Origin: Bacillota bacterium
Lineage (GTDB): Bacteria > Bacillota > Clostridia > Lachnospirales > CAG-274
Assembly: GCA_017460805.1 (NCBI GenBank)
Contig: JAFUAF010000024.1
Span: 1 to 32,415, forward strand
Length of the DNA: 32,415 nt
Direction: 5' to 3'
Below the pieces are notes generated by a model. That model ran no database searches. It was not told the origin of the DNA and saw only the letters and a list, made by a program, of their open reading frames with translations. Numbering within the stretch: position 1 is the first letter of the stretch; every line of letters starts with the position of its first letter. This document shows positions 1 to 6,493 of this stretch, one piece after another. The translations under genes were made by a program, and so were the position numbers.

Positions 1-2
1 GT

Positions 3-134
3 CTGTTTGTTGATATTTACGGAAGTCCGCTTCAGCGTACAGTTTTCAAAAAGATGTTCAAACGTCTTAGAGATAAAACAGGCATTAAACGTCTTCATCC
101 TCACTTGCTACGGCACCCGTATGTCAAGCTATAA
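3..134 (+). pseudogene. Tyrosine recombinase, truncated fragment cut off after LLRH
   Basis: The frame enters from the left edge and reads LFVDIYGSPLQ, then RLHPHLLRH, then PYVKL and a stop. RLHPHLLRH is the HxLRH box of phage-integrase-family tyrosine recombinases (catalytic His and Arg). Family members continue with roughly TFAT and 50-60 more residues that include a second His/Trp and the catalytic Tyr; here the frame stops five residues after LLRH. The gene is therefore broken, and the break lies only tens of bases from the 3' end of a serine-recombinase operon. The natural explanation is that a serine-integrase element inserted into this gene. The 5' part lies outside the window. It could belong to the host (XerC/D-like) or to an older mobile element; the fragment is too short to decide. 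Confidence 0.8.
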
Positions 135-156
135 CTAAAAATATTTTTATCTTTTT
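110..156. other. Probable left attachment junction (attL) of the mobile element
   Basis: The homology to tyrosine recombinases ends at about base 117 (codons for LLRH), and the first serine recombinase of the leftward operon stops at base 157. The crossover should lie in this short interval. Large serine recombinases usually recombine at a 2-bp core inside imperfect inverted repeats and leave no long duplication, so the exact core cannot be read from one end. The interval is A/T-rich after base 132 and has no hairpin that I can see. Confidence 0.55.
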
Positions 157-1677
157 TTATAGCACATCTTCAAATTCTTTAACCTTCCACTTGACCTTAA
201 CACTTTCGTCGGGATAAACGTGCACTTTTTCAATCAGCATATCAGCCAGTGACTGTGTTAAGGTATTTTCATTTTCAACTTCTTTAATGATTTTCAGCAG
301 CTTATTTTTTGTTATATTTTCGGAAATGATATTATCGGTGTTTTTCTGCAATGTATTATATTGCTGTTTGTATCTGCGCATTTCTTCATTACATTGCTCT
401 TTACGCTGCTTAAATTCGTCAACAGTGATTTCTTCCGACACTAACATTTCATAAAGGTGTTGTTTTTCTTGCTGAAATTCGGATATTTTCATTTCAATAC
501 TTGATAATGGATCATTGCTGACAGCGGCTACATCTGATTCAGCCATATTGTCTGATAATTTTTGAGTTTGTTTTAGAATAATATCAAACACGGAGCTATG
601 TAAATCATCTTCCGAAATTATCATTTGATAGCAGGGTTCGGTATCATCTGCCATTGTATATTCGCATAGAAACACAGGCATTTTGTTTTTTCTGTATCTC
701 ATTGCGTGGTTACAGCATCCACAAAATATCTTCTTGCGGAGAGGGTATATATGCGTCTTGTTTGTTTTCTTCTTGAACGTTAGCTTTGTTTCATTAGCCT
801 TGCGGAATATTTCTTCCGAAACAATAGCCGGATGATGATTAGGGATTTTTATCCATTCACTTTCATCACGCATCACGGTTCTTGTACTTCCGACATCTAT
901 AACCCGCTGTTTACACATAACAAACATTCCCATATAAATCTCGTTTGCCACAAGCTGTCTGACTGCCGATGGATTCCAATACTTTGCATCGGGATTTAGA
1001 TAGCCGGTCTTTCCGTGCGCCGCTTTATGCTGTGCAGGTGTCGGAATATTCTTTTCAAAAAGTACCTTTGTAATATACGGAGCAGATTTGCCCTCAATAG
1101 TAAGGTCAAATATCATTCGTACTACATCGGCAACACTTTCATCTATGACAGGTTTCCCATCCGAGCCCGATATATATCCATAGGGATAATTTCCCGCGTT
1201 ATATTCGCCGCGCCGCATTTTTGTATACTTGGCTGATTTTGTTTTTATAGAAAGATCGCGGCTGTAATACTCATTTACAAGATATTTAAACGCAACTTCC
1301 ATACCGCCTGTATCACCTTTGTGTTCGGCACTGTCAAATTGATCACTAACAGAAATAAATCTGACATTATACAGCGGAAATATTTGCTGTGTAAAATATC
1401 CTACCTCTATACTGTTTCGCCCAAACCTTGAAAAATCCTTTACCAATATGCAGTTTATTTTATAATTCTGCACATCCGTCAAAAGTTCCTGCACCGCAGG
1501 TCTTTCAAAGTTTGTGCCGCTGTACCCGTTATCAACATATTCGACCACTTCAATATCTTCTGCAAGATTTTCGGCATATTTATTTAATAACAGCCTTTGT
1601 GATTCTATACTCATACTTTCAACCTTTGTATCTTCAACAGATAATCGCAGATACAAGGCAGCAACATATTTAGCCAT
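157..1677 (-). CDS. Large serine recombinase 1 (third gene of a recombinase triplet)
   Basis: This 506-aa large serine recombinase would catalyse site-specific integration and excision through a covalent 5'-phosphoserine intermediate. The N-terminal resolvase domain carries YLRLS with the catalytic Ser at about residue 13, NGYSGTNFERP near 50-60 and KDFSRFGRN near 80-88. A recombinase domain follows at about 160-300. A zinc ribbon uses cysteines near 319, 322, 338 and 349, and a Glu/Lys-rich coiled coil occupies about 385-470. An upstream in-frame ATG at 1710 exists. I prefer 1677 because the protein then begins MAKYVAALYLRLS, matching paralogue 3, and GGGG lies 9-12 bases upstream. That start overlaps the preceding gene by 8 bp, suggesting translational coupling. 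The stop lies beside the presumed attL, the usual place for an element's recombinase. Confidence 0.93.
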   Translation of the reverse strand: MAKYVAALYLRLSVEDTKVESMSIESQRLLLNKYAENLAEDIEVVEYVDNGYSGTNFERPAVQELLTDVQNYKINCILVKDFSRFGRNSIEVGYFTQQIFPLYNVRFISVSDQFDSAEHKGDTGGMEVAFKYLVNEYYSRDLSIKTKSAKYTKMRRGEYNAGNYPYGYISGSDGKPVIDESVADVVRMIFDLTIEGKSAPYITKVLFEKNIPTPAQHKAAHGKTGYLNPDAKYWNPSAVRQLVANEIYMGMFVMCKQRVIDVGSTRTVMRDESEWIKIPNHHPAIVSEEIFRKANETKLTFKKKTNKTHIYPLRKKIFCGCCNHAMRYRKNKMPVFLCEYTMADDTEPCYQMIISEDDLHSSVFDIILKQTQKLSDNMAESDVAAVSNDPLSSIEMKISEFQQEKQHLYEMLVSEEITVDEFKQRKEQCNEEMRRYKQQYNTLQKNTDNIISENITKNKLLKIIKEVENENTLTQSLADMLIEKVHVYPDESVKVKWKVKEFEDVL

Positions 1678-3295
1678 TTGTTTGCACCCCGCTTTCAAAT
1701 TCATTTTCAAAGTTATAGGTTATCTCTACACGTTTCCCTTTATATGTCACTATTTTGGAAATAAGTTTGTCGATTATCTCCTTTGTGAATTTGCCGCTGT
1801 CAAAAAGCAATTCCAAAGCCCTATCCATTTCGCAATAACGTGTATATTCGTTCTCGGCTGTGGTACGCTGCTTTTCGACCTCGTGGATACGCTTTACCGC
1901 TTCGCTTATTTTTTCGCCGTAATCCCTACGCATTGTTTGGTATTCTTCGGGTGATATTATTCCATTTACCAGATTTTCATACAAACTGCTTAAAAAATTT
2001 TGGTTTTGGGATATGTATGTTTTTAACCTTTTTATTTCCGCATTGGTTTGGGGTTGGCTTTGTATAGAAGCGGCGAATATATCCTTGTTTTCAATCAATA
2101 CATCTGCCTGCGCTTTCATTGATGACATTATTACTTGTAATAATTCATTTTCATATATGAGACCATTTTCACAACCGCCGCGTTTATATCTTTGGTTGGT
2201 AAGGCAGTAATAATGATATTTACCCGAACGGCTGTCTCTGTGCCTGTGCAACGATCTTCCGCAATGACCGCAGAATATTTTTCCCTTAAATATATTTTCG
2301 GTATAAGGTATTATTGTTTTTTGTTTGCTTTTATTTTTCAAGGCTTGCAAACGCTCCTGTGCCTTATCAAACAATTCTTGTGAGATAATCGCTTCGTGGG
2401 TGTTTTCAACAACTATCCACTTGCTCTTATCTCGCGGTAACTGCTTCTTTGCTATTGTGTTCGTTTTGCCTTGCACCAGCTTTCCTGTATATATTTCCTG
2501 TTCAAGGATATTCCTGACAGTACGGCTTACCCAACTGTTTTGTCCAACAGATTTTTTGGAAGTAATATAACCTTTGTTATATCCGTACACACTGGGTGTA
2601 GGTATATTTCTTGCTACAAGTTGTAGGGCTATTTCATTTGTTGACATACCACCCACAAACCATTCAAAAATCATTTTTACTACGGGTGCAGTTTCGGGAT
2701 TGACTATCAGCTTATGGCAATCGTTTGGGTCTTTAAGGTAACCGTAACGCGGTCTTGCACTTACATACTGCCCCTCGCGCATAGCCTGTCTTGCCTGTGT
2801 CTTTATCTTCTTGCCTATATCCAAAGCATAGGCTTCATTTATGATATTTTTAAGGCATATCATAAGGCTGTCATTGCTTTTAAGGTTATCGGTGTCTATA
2901 TCATCATTTACAGCAATAAAGCGAATTTTATGTTCGGGGAAAAATCTCTCGATATAAAAACCCGTATCTATTATATTTCTGCCGAGCCTTGAAAGGTCTT
3001 TAACAATAACACAATCAATACTGCCTGCGCTTATATCGTCAAGCATACGCTGAAATTCGGGTCTTTTAAATGTAGTGCCGCTGATGCCGTTGTCTATATA
3101 AGTCCCTGCCGGTTTCATATTCGGGTGCTGTGCGATATAATCATCAAGTATCAGTTTTTGGTTCTCTATGGAATTGCCCTTGTTGTGACTGTCCTCAACC
3201 GATAACCTTATATACTGTGCTGTTCTGATATATATTGCTGTTTTTATTTCGGGCTCTTTGATTAATGTAATATTCTTTCTGCTTTTTCTTGCCAT
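1670..3295 (-). CDS. Large serine recombinase 2 (middle gene of the triplet)
   Basis: This 541-aa large serine recombinase has the catalytic Ser in QYIRLSVED (about residue 32), NGISGTTFKRP, and KDLSRLGRN, with IRFIAVNDDIDT after it. The zinc ribbon begins FCGHCGRSLHRHRD and ends in two further cysteines, and a coiled coil follows. Its N-terminus is about 19 residues longer than those of its neighbours. It contains a near-duplication, TAIYIR followed directly by TAQYIR, just before the catalytic serine. The start codon follows the stop of recombinase 3 with no intervening base, and the 3' end overlaps recombinase 1 by 8 bp. The three are thus one transcript and probably act together, although which members are needed for integration cannot be read from sequence. 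Confidence 0.94.
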   Translation of the reverse strand: MARKSRKNITLIKEPEIKTAIYIRTAQYIRLSVEDSHNKGNSIENQKLILDDYIAQHPNMKPAGTYIDNGISGTTFKRPEFQRMLDDISAGSIDCVIVKDLSRLGRNIIDTGFYIERFFPEHKIRFIAVNDDIDTDNLKSNDSLMICLKNIINEAYALDIGKKIKTQARQAMREGQYVSARPRYGYLKDPNDCHKLIVNPETAPVVKMIFEWFVGGMSTNEIALQLVARNIPTPSVYGYNKGYITSKKSVGQNSWVSRTVRNILEQEIYTGKLVQGKTNTIAKKQLPRDKSKWIVVENTHEAIISQELFDKAQERLQALKNKSKQKTIIPYTENIFKGKIFCGHCGRSLHRHRDSRSGKYHYYCLTNQRYKRGGCENGLIYENELLQVIMSSMKAQADVLIENKDIFAASIQSQPQTNAEIKRLKTYISQNQNFLSSLYENLVNGIISPEEYQTMRRDYGEKISEAVKRIHEVEKQRTTAENEYTRYCEMDRALELLFDSGKFTKEIIDKLISKIVTYKGKRVEITYNFENEFESGVQTNG

Positions 3296-4909
3296 TTATA
3301 CCGCCTCCGTCATATTTTCAACTTCCGATAACATACGCTTGTAGTCATCATCGAAATTAAATGTTATCTGCAAATATTTCTTATCGAATATTGTTATATT
3401 TAAGATAAGCTGAACAACAGTGCTTCGGTCAAGTTCCTCAACATTTGCAAAACGCTTGAAATGTTCTGTCCATAAAGCCTTGTTTGAAGTATTGTTTATG
3501 CACTCGTCAAGTTCCTGTTCAAGTTTTGCAAGGGCTTCTCTTAATTGCTGTTCGTCTTTAGAGTACGAAGTTTTTAAAGCTTTATAATCATCTTTATCGA
3601 GAACACCCGAAACAAAATTTTCGTATAAAGCGGCTTTATATTCAGATTTCTTTCTTATTTGGCTTTGAATTTCCTCGATCTGCATTTTTATTTTCCTGCA
3701 CCTATCCGAGTTTATTGCTTGTATATCAATATTTTTTAAAATATCATCAAGCGAGATAACATTTTTGATATGCTCTTTTATTGTATCGCTTACACATTTT
3801 ATCAGATCGGCTTCTTTTATCATATTTCCGCCATTACAGCCGTTTTTCTTTCCCGTAGGGCAGTAATAATAAAAATATTTATTGCCTTTGTGGGTAACGG
3901 TCTTTCGTGTCATACGGTTTCCGCAGCAGCCGCATATAAGCATACCAGAAAACAAATGCAGCTTATCTTTTTCGGGTGATATTCTTGTATCCATCTGCAT
4001 AAGCCTTTGCACAAGGGCAAAACTTTGTTTGTCGATAATAGCTTCGTGTGCATTTTCCGTAATGAATATTTCATCATCGGGGCGTGCTGCTAATTTTTTG
4101 ATTTTATAGTTCGGTGTTCCGACCTTGCCCTGAATAAGTTTGCCTGTGTAAATCTCATCTTTAAGTATGCGTATTATTGTTGTTACCGACCACTTTGAAT
4201 TTTCCTTATCACAGTAACCGTTTCGCGGCAGCGGGATATTTCTGTCCTTTTTATATTCACGCGGGGAAAGCACACCCATATCGTTAAGGTGTACAGCAAT
4301 CCTGTCCGCGCTTACACCTGCAATACGCATTTTGAAAATTTCCTTTACAATGTTGGCGGCATATTCATCAATGACAAGTTTATTGTTGTTATCATCAGCC
4401 TTTTTGTACCCGTAAACGGGTGTTGCACCGACATAATCGCCGTTTTTACGTTTTATGTTCAATGCCGTTCTTGTTTTTACGGAAATATCGCGGCAGTATT
4501 CGTCATTCATAACACCCTTAAAAGATACAGATAAATCATTCGCCACAGCTTCTTTTGCCGTATCAATGTTATCGTTTATGGCTATGAAACGAACACCAAG
4601 TGCCGGGAATATCCTGCGCAGATATGTAAAGGTCTCGTTATATTCTCGACCAAGCCTTGAAAGGTCTTTTACAATAACGCAGTTTATTTTACCGCTTTTA
4701 ATATCTTCCATCATTTCCTTGAATGCGGGGCGATCAAATACGATTCCCGAATATCCGTCATCGACCTTAACATCCACAACTTCTATATCGGGATTTTTAG
4801 CAACAAATTCCTCAATATACTTTTTTTGATTTGTTATGCTGTCACTTTCGCAGGTTCTGTCATCCGTATACGAAAGGCGCACATAATTTACAGCATAGTA
4901 TTTTGGCAT
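3296..4909 (-). CDS. Large serine recombinase 3 (first gene of the triplet)
   Basis: This 537-aa large serine recombinase has the catalytic Ser in NYVRLS (residue 13), DDGYSGIVFDRP and KDLSRLGRE. The zinc ribbon reads ICGCCGNRM and later YYYCP, and a long coiled coil precedes a C-terminal beta-rich tail. It is the first gene of the recombinase operon. A strong AAGGAGG lies 7-8 bases before the ATG, and that ribosome binding site is paired inside a hairpin (see 4916-4959), so translation initiation of the whole operon may be controlled there. A plausible promoter lies at 4996-5024. All three paralogues keep the serine and the conserved arginine motifs, so none looks catalytically dead. Confidence 0.95.
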   Translation of the reverse strand: MPKYYAVNYVRLSYTDDRTCESDSITNQKKYIEEFVAKNPDIEVVDVKVDDGYSGIVFDRPAFKEMMEDIKSGKINCVIVKDLSRLGREYNETFTYLRRIFPALGVRFIAINDNIDTAKEAVANDLSVSFKGVMNDEYCRDISVKTRTALNIKRKNGDYVGATPVYGYKKADDNNNKLVIDEYAANIVKEIFKMRIAGVSADRIAVHLNDMGVLSPREYKKDRNIPLPRNGYCDKENSKWSVTTIIRILKDEIYTGKLIQGKVGTPNYKIKKLAARPDDEIFITENAHEAIIDKQSFALVQRLMQMDTRISPEKDKLHLFSGMLICGCCGNRMTRKTVTHKGNKYFYYYCPTGKKNGCNGGNMIKEADLIKCVSDTIKEHIKNVISLDDILKNIDIQAINSDRCRKIKMQIEEIQSQIRKKSEYKAALYENFVSGVLDKDDYKALKTSYSKDEQQLREALAKLEQELDECINNTSNKALWTEHFKRFANVEELDRSTVVQLILNITIFDKKYLQITFNFDDDYKRMLSEVENMTEAV

Positions 4910-4915
4910 AAAAAA

Positions 4916-4959
4916 ACCTCCTTAAATTTTACGGCATAATCCCGCAAAATCAAGGAGTT
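4916..4959 (-). promoter_or_regulatory. Hairpin sequestering the ribosome binding site of the recombinase operon
   Basis: On the minus-strand RNA, ACTCCTT (4953-4957 region) pairs with AAGGAG of the Shine-Dalgarno sequence (4918-4923). The stem continues inward with AUUUU against AAAAU and CGG against CCG around a seven-base loop. The Shine-Dalgarno of the first recombinase gene is therefore base-paired in the default fold. This is seen directly by complementarity; a regulatory role is inferred. Confidence 0.6.
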
Positions 4960-4995
4960 TTGAAATAATCATATTCAGTTCTTTTTCCAAGATTT

Positions 4996-5024
4996 ATTCT
5001 AACATAAGTTTGCGGAATATGCAA
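4996..5024 (-). promoter_or_regulatory. Candidate sigma-A-type promoter of the recombinase operon
   Basis: Read on the minus strand: TTGCAT, a 17-bp spacer, then TAGAAT. The predicted start is about 80 bases upstream of the first recombinase gene and would include the sequestering hairpin in the transcript. The -35 box matches the consensus only in part, and readthrough from the small gene upstream is also possible. Confidence 0.45.
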
Positions 5025-5030
5025 CTGTTT

Positions 5031-5231
5031 TTACGAAATATTTTTAAATATGTTTTGCAGGCGGTCTTTATAAAAAAGACCATTTGCGGAATAACGTGAC
5101 TCAACAATAATATCGCCGCATTTAAAACGATACGGATCCTTTATTTGTCTTATAAACTCTTTGATGCGTTCCTGCTTATTTAATTTTCTGTCAACATCGA
5201 CATCATTTATATCTGCTAAAGTATCTGTCAT
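5031..5231 (-). CDS. Small conserved-looking mobile-element protein of unknown function
   Basis: This is a 66-aa protein starting MTDTLADINDVDVD, with KQERIKEFIRQIKDPYRFKC and then GDIIVESRYS. I chose the ATG at 5231 rather than the in-frame ATG at 5252 because AAAGGAG lies nine bases before it; with the upstream start that Shine-Dalgarno would be inside the gene. From memory, short proteins with a similar DPYxFKCGDxxV and DRL pattern sit next to recombinases in clostridial mobile elements, but I do not know a function. No helix-turn-helix is obvious. Its position just upstream of the recombinases would fit a recombination directionality factor or regulator, but that is speculation. Confidence 0.7.
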   Translation of the reverse strand: MTDTLADINDVDVDRKLNKQERIKEFIRQIKDPYRFKCGDIIVESRYSANGLFYKDRLQNIFKNIS

Positions 5232-5275
5232 AATTTTAATCTCCTTTTTCATTTCTTGTTATAATAATCAAAACA

Positions 5276-5575
5276 TTACGGGCGGCAGTGTGCGAAACTG
5301 CTCCATAGGAATCTCACCTTTCCGACATCATCGGAACCGCACTCAATGCCTGCGGCGCTTTTAACGCTCGGACTATGACTATGCGGAAGTATCATTGTCC
5401 CCTTGCAAGTTCTTCGCCCACAAATAGCATTTGTATTATGGCAGAATATTTATCGCTCGTTCCATAAATTTTACGGAAGTCTTGGCGTATTTGCCGCGTG
5501 GCTCACTTGCAAAGGAATGTACCCGTTTTGTTGTTATACTACATCGCCGTTATCTTGCGTGTTTTCTTTTTCAAG
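5276..5575 (-). other. Structured, gene-poor leader-like region upstream of the small protein
   Basis: This stretch holds no convincing gene. On the minus strand it has several short hairpins: CAAAT-ATTTG around 5430, CCGA-TCGG around 5325 and GCAG-CTGC around 5290. It also contains two tiny overlapping frames, one ending GEELARGQ and one of 39 codons (5276-5395) ending FLWSSFAHCRP, coupled by an ATGA overlap behind AGGGG. I have an unverified recollection that these words recur in clostridial mobile elements with broken reading frames, which would favour conserved RNA or DNA over protein. It could be a 5' leader RNA for the 66-aa gene. Confidence 0.4.
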
Positions 5576-5589
5576 ATACAGTATAAACT

Positions 5590-5619
5590 TTAATTCTAAA
5601 CCCGTAGGGGAGAATTAAA
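5590..5619. repeat. Short perfect-arm inverted repeat
   Basis: TTTAATTCT and AGAATTAAA flank a centre in which CCC and GGG can also pair. The hairpin has no T-run on its 3' side on either strand, so it does not look like a terminator. It sits at the border between the leader-like region and the 41-bp repeats and could be a protein-binding site. Confidence 0.45.
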
Positions 5620-5638
5620 AAAATAATTTTAAAAATTT

Positions 5639-6080
5639 ACCCTTTCACTATATACCCCAAAATAAGCGTTTTGCGGAGTCTTTTTTACAAAAATTTTTTT
5701 GTTAAATTATCTTACATCCTAATTACTCGGACTAACCGAGTAATTAAAAAAATAATTTGTAAACATTTTGTAAACAAGGTACTTTATAGTCCAATTTACG
5801 CCCTTAAAATTTACCCCTTCACTATATAGAAGAAAAAGGGCATTTTGCGGAGTATAATTTTTCAAAAAATCAAATATTTAATAAAAAGTTTACGGTTTTT
5901 CGCATAATCAAGCAAAATAATTTTACCCTATATTTACCCCTCTACTATACGTCCAAAAACTGGCATTTTGCGGAGTGATTTTTGAAAAATTCTAATTTTC
6001 TAATTTTTAAATACCCCCATACTTACTTTTCATAAACTAACCCTTACACTATATGCCCGAAAAGTGCCGTTTTGCGGAGT
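5639..6080 (+). repeat. Four dispersed 41-bp iteron-like direct repeats
   Basis: There are four copies, each exactly 41 bp: 5639-5679, 5813-5853, 5936-5976 and 6040-6080. All begin ACCC followed by a CTATA core (consensus ACCCYTNCACTATAT) and end GCRTTTTGCGGAGT, with a variable middle. In most copies a run of A's pairs with the TTTT of the end box, sometimes extended by C/G pairs. Copies 3 and 4 share a downstream TTTTTGAAAAAT; copies 1 and 2 have a looser form of it. Start-to-start distances are 174, 123 and 104 bp, too irregular for a CRISPR array. Candidates are iterons for the RepA_N initiator, recombinase or accessory-protein sites, or an operator array. No gene lies in this stretch. Confidence 0.85.
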
Positions 6081-6111
6081 GGTTTTTGAAAAATATGTAG
6101 ATATATGCTGC

Positions 6112-6155
6112 AAAAAATAAAAGCCGACAAGACATTTATCGTCCTGCCGACTTTT
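6112..6155 (-). terminator. Intrinsic terminator reading leftward
   Basis: The arms 6119-6133 and 6141-6155 pair over 15 bases only when read as minus-strand RNA, where the three differences become G-U pairs; on the plus strand they are mismatches. The hairpin is followed by UUUU-A-UUUUUU. There is no gene immediately upstream on this strand, so it would end a transcript arising between 6160 and 6400, or act as an attenuator. Confidence 0.65.
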
Positions 6156-6171
6156 GAAGAACACGCTTATG

Positions 6172-6303
6172 CGGTCTACCACATTTTTTTAATTTTTAAA
6201 ATCTGATTTTATCCTTTGCGAGCAGAGCGAGAGGTCTACCACTTGAATTTTTTGATACGTTGAAAAAGTATTTTTCACTTTCAAAAAATGTGGCAGACCT
6301 CTC
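6172..6303. repeat. Three copies of a GGTCTACCAC motif forming long inverted repeats
   Basis: Direct copies lie at about 6173-6182 and 6234-6243, and an inverted copy at 6290-6299. The pair 6230-6243 (GAGAGGTCTACCAC) and 6290-6303 (GTGGCAGACCTCTC) forms a 14-bp arm with one difference, extended by TTTTTTGA against TCAAAAAA. Copy 1 also pairs with copy 3 over about 20 bp. The single difference is tolerated as G-U on the minus-strand RNA. No gene is present between 6156 and 6386. Candidates are an origin of transfer for the relaxase, a non-coding RNA ending at the 6112-6155 terminator, or recombinase accessory sites. Confidence 0.7.
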
Positions 6304-6386
6304 ACGCATCGTTATGGCTTTCCGCCCTAAAACCCGACTGGTAGAACCCAGACCCCTTTGATTTTTCACCTGAGCGAAAATTTTTG

Positions 6387-6415
6387 TTGACTAAATCCTT
6401 TAACAGTGATAAAAT
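6387..6415 (+). promoter_or_regulatory. Sigma-A-type promoter of the first cargo operon
   Basis: TTGACT, a 17-bp spacer, and TAAAAT. The predicted start is around 6422, so the RNA would begin almost exactly with the following hairpin terminator. It is the best promoter match upstream of the 854-aa gene. Confidence 0.8.
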
Positions 6416-6421
6416 TTATTT

Positions 6422-6460
6422 AACGACAAAGAAGGCGTTTGCTTTCCTTGTCGTTTTTTT
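6422..6460 (+). terminator. Leader attenuator-like terminator before the first cargo gene
   Basis: AACGACAAAGAAGGC pairs with GCTTTCCTTGTCGTT (15 positions, one mismatch, one G-U) around a four-base loop and is followed by seven Ts. It lies between a strong promoter and the ribosome binding site of the 854-aa gene, so it can only stop transcripts entering that operon. Regulation by antitermination is inferred. The factor is not identifiable here. Confidence 0.75.
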
Positions 6461-6493
6461 ATTACAAATATTTTGTGGAAGGGAGCGTTTTTT

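Noticed and set aside
100..160. tRNA gene as the integration site
   Set aside because: No cloverleaf or CCA-like 3' end; the sequence reads as a tyrosine recombinase instead.
1514..1954. 146-aa rightward frame across the recombinase 1/2 junction
   Set aside because: It is antisense to two well-supported recombinases and shows no family motif.
5276..5395. 39-aa protein ending FLWSSFAHCRP
   Set aside because: It has a possible ribosome binding site, but no domain and no sign of protein-level selection; kept as part of a structured region instead.
5639..6080. CRISPR array
   Set aside because: Only four repeats with 63-133 bp gaps, variable repeat interiors and no cas gene nearby.
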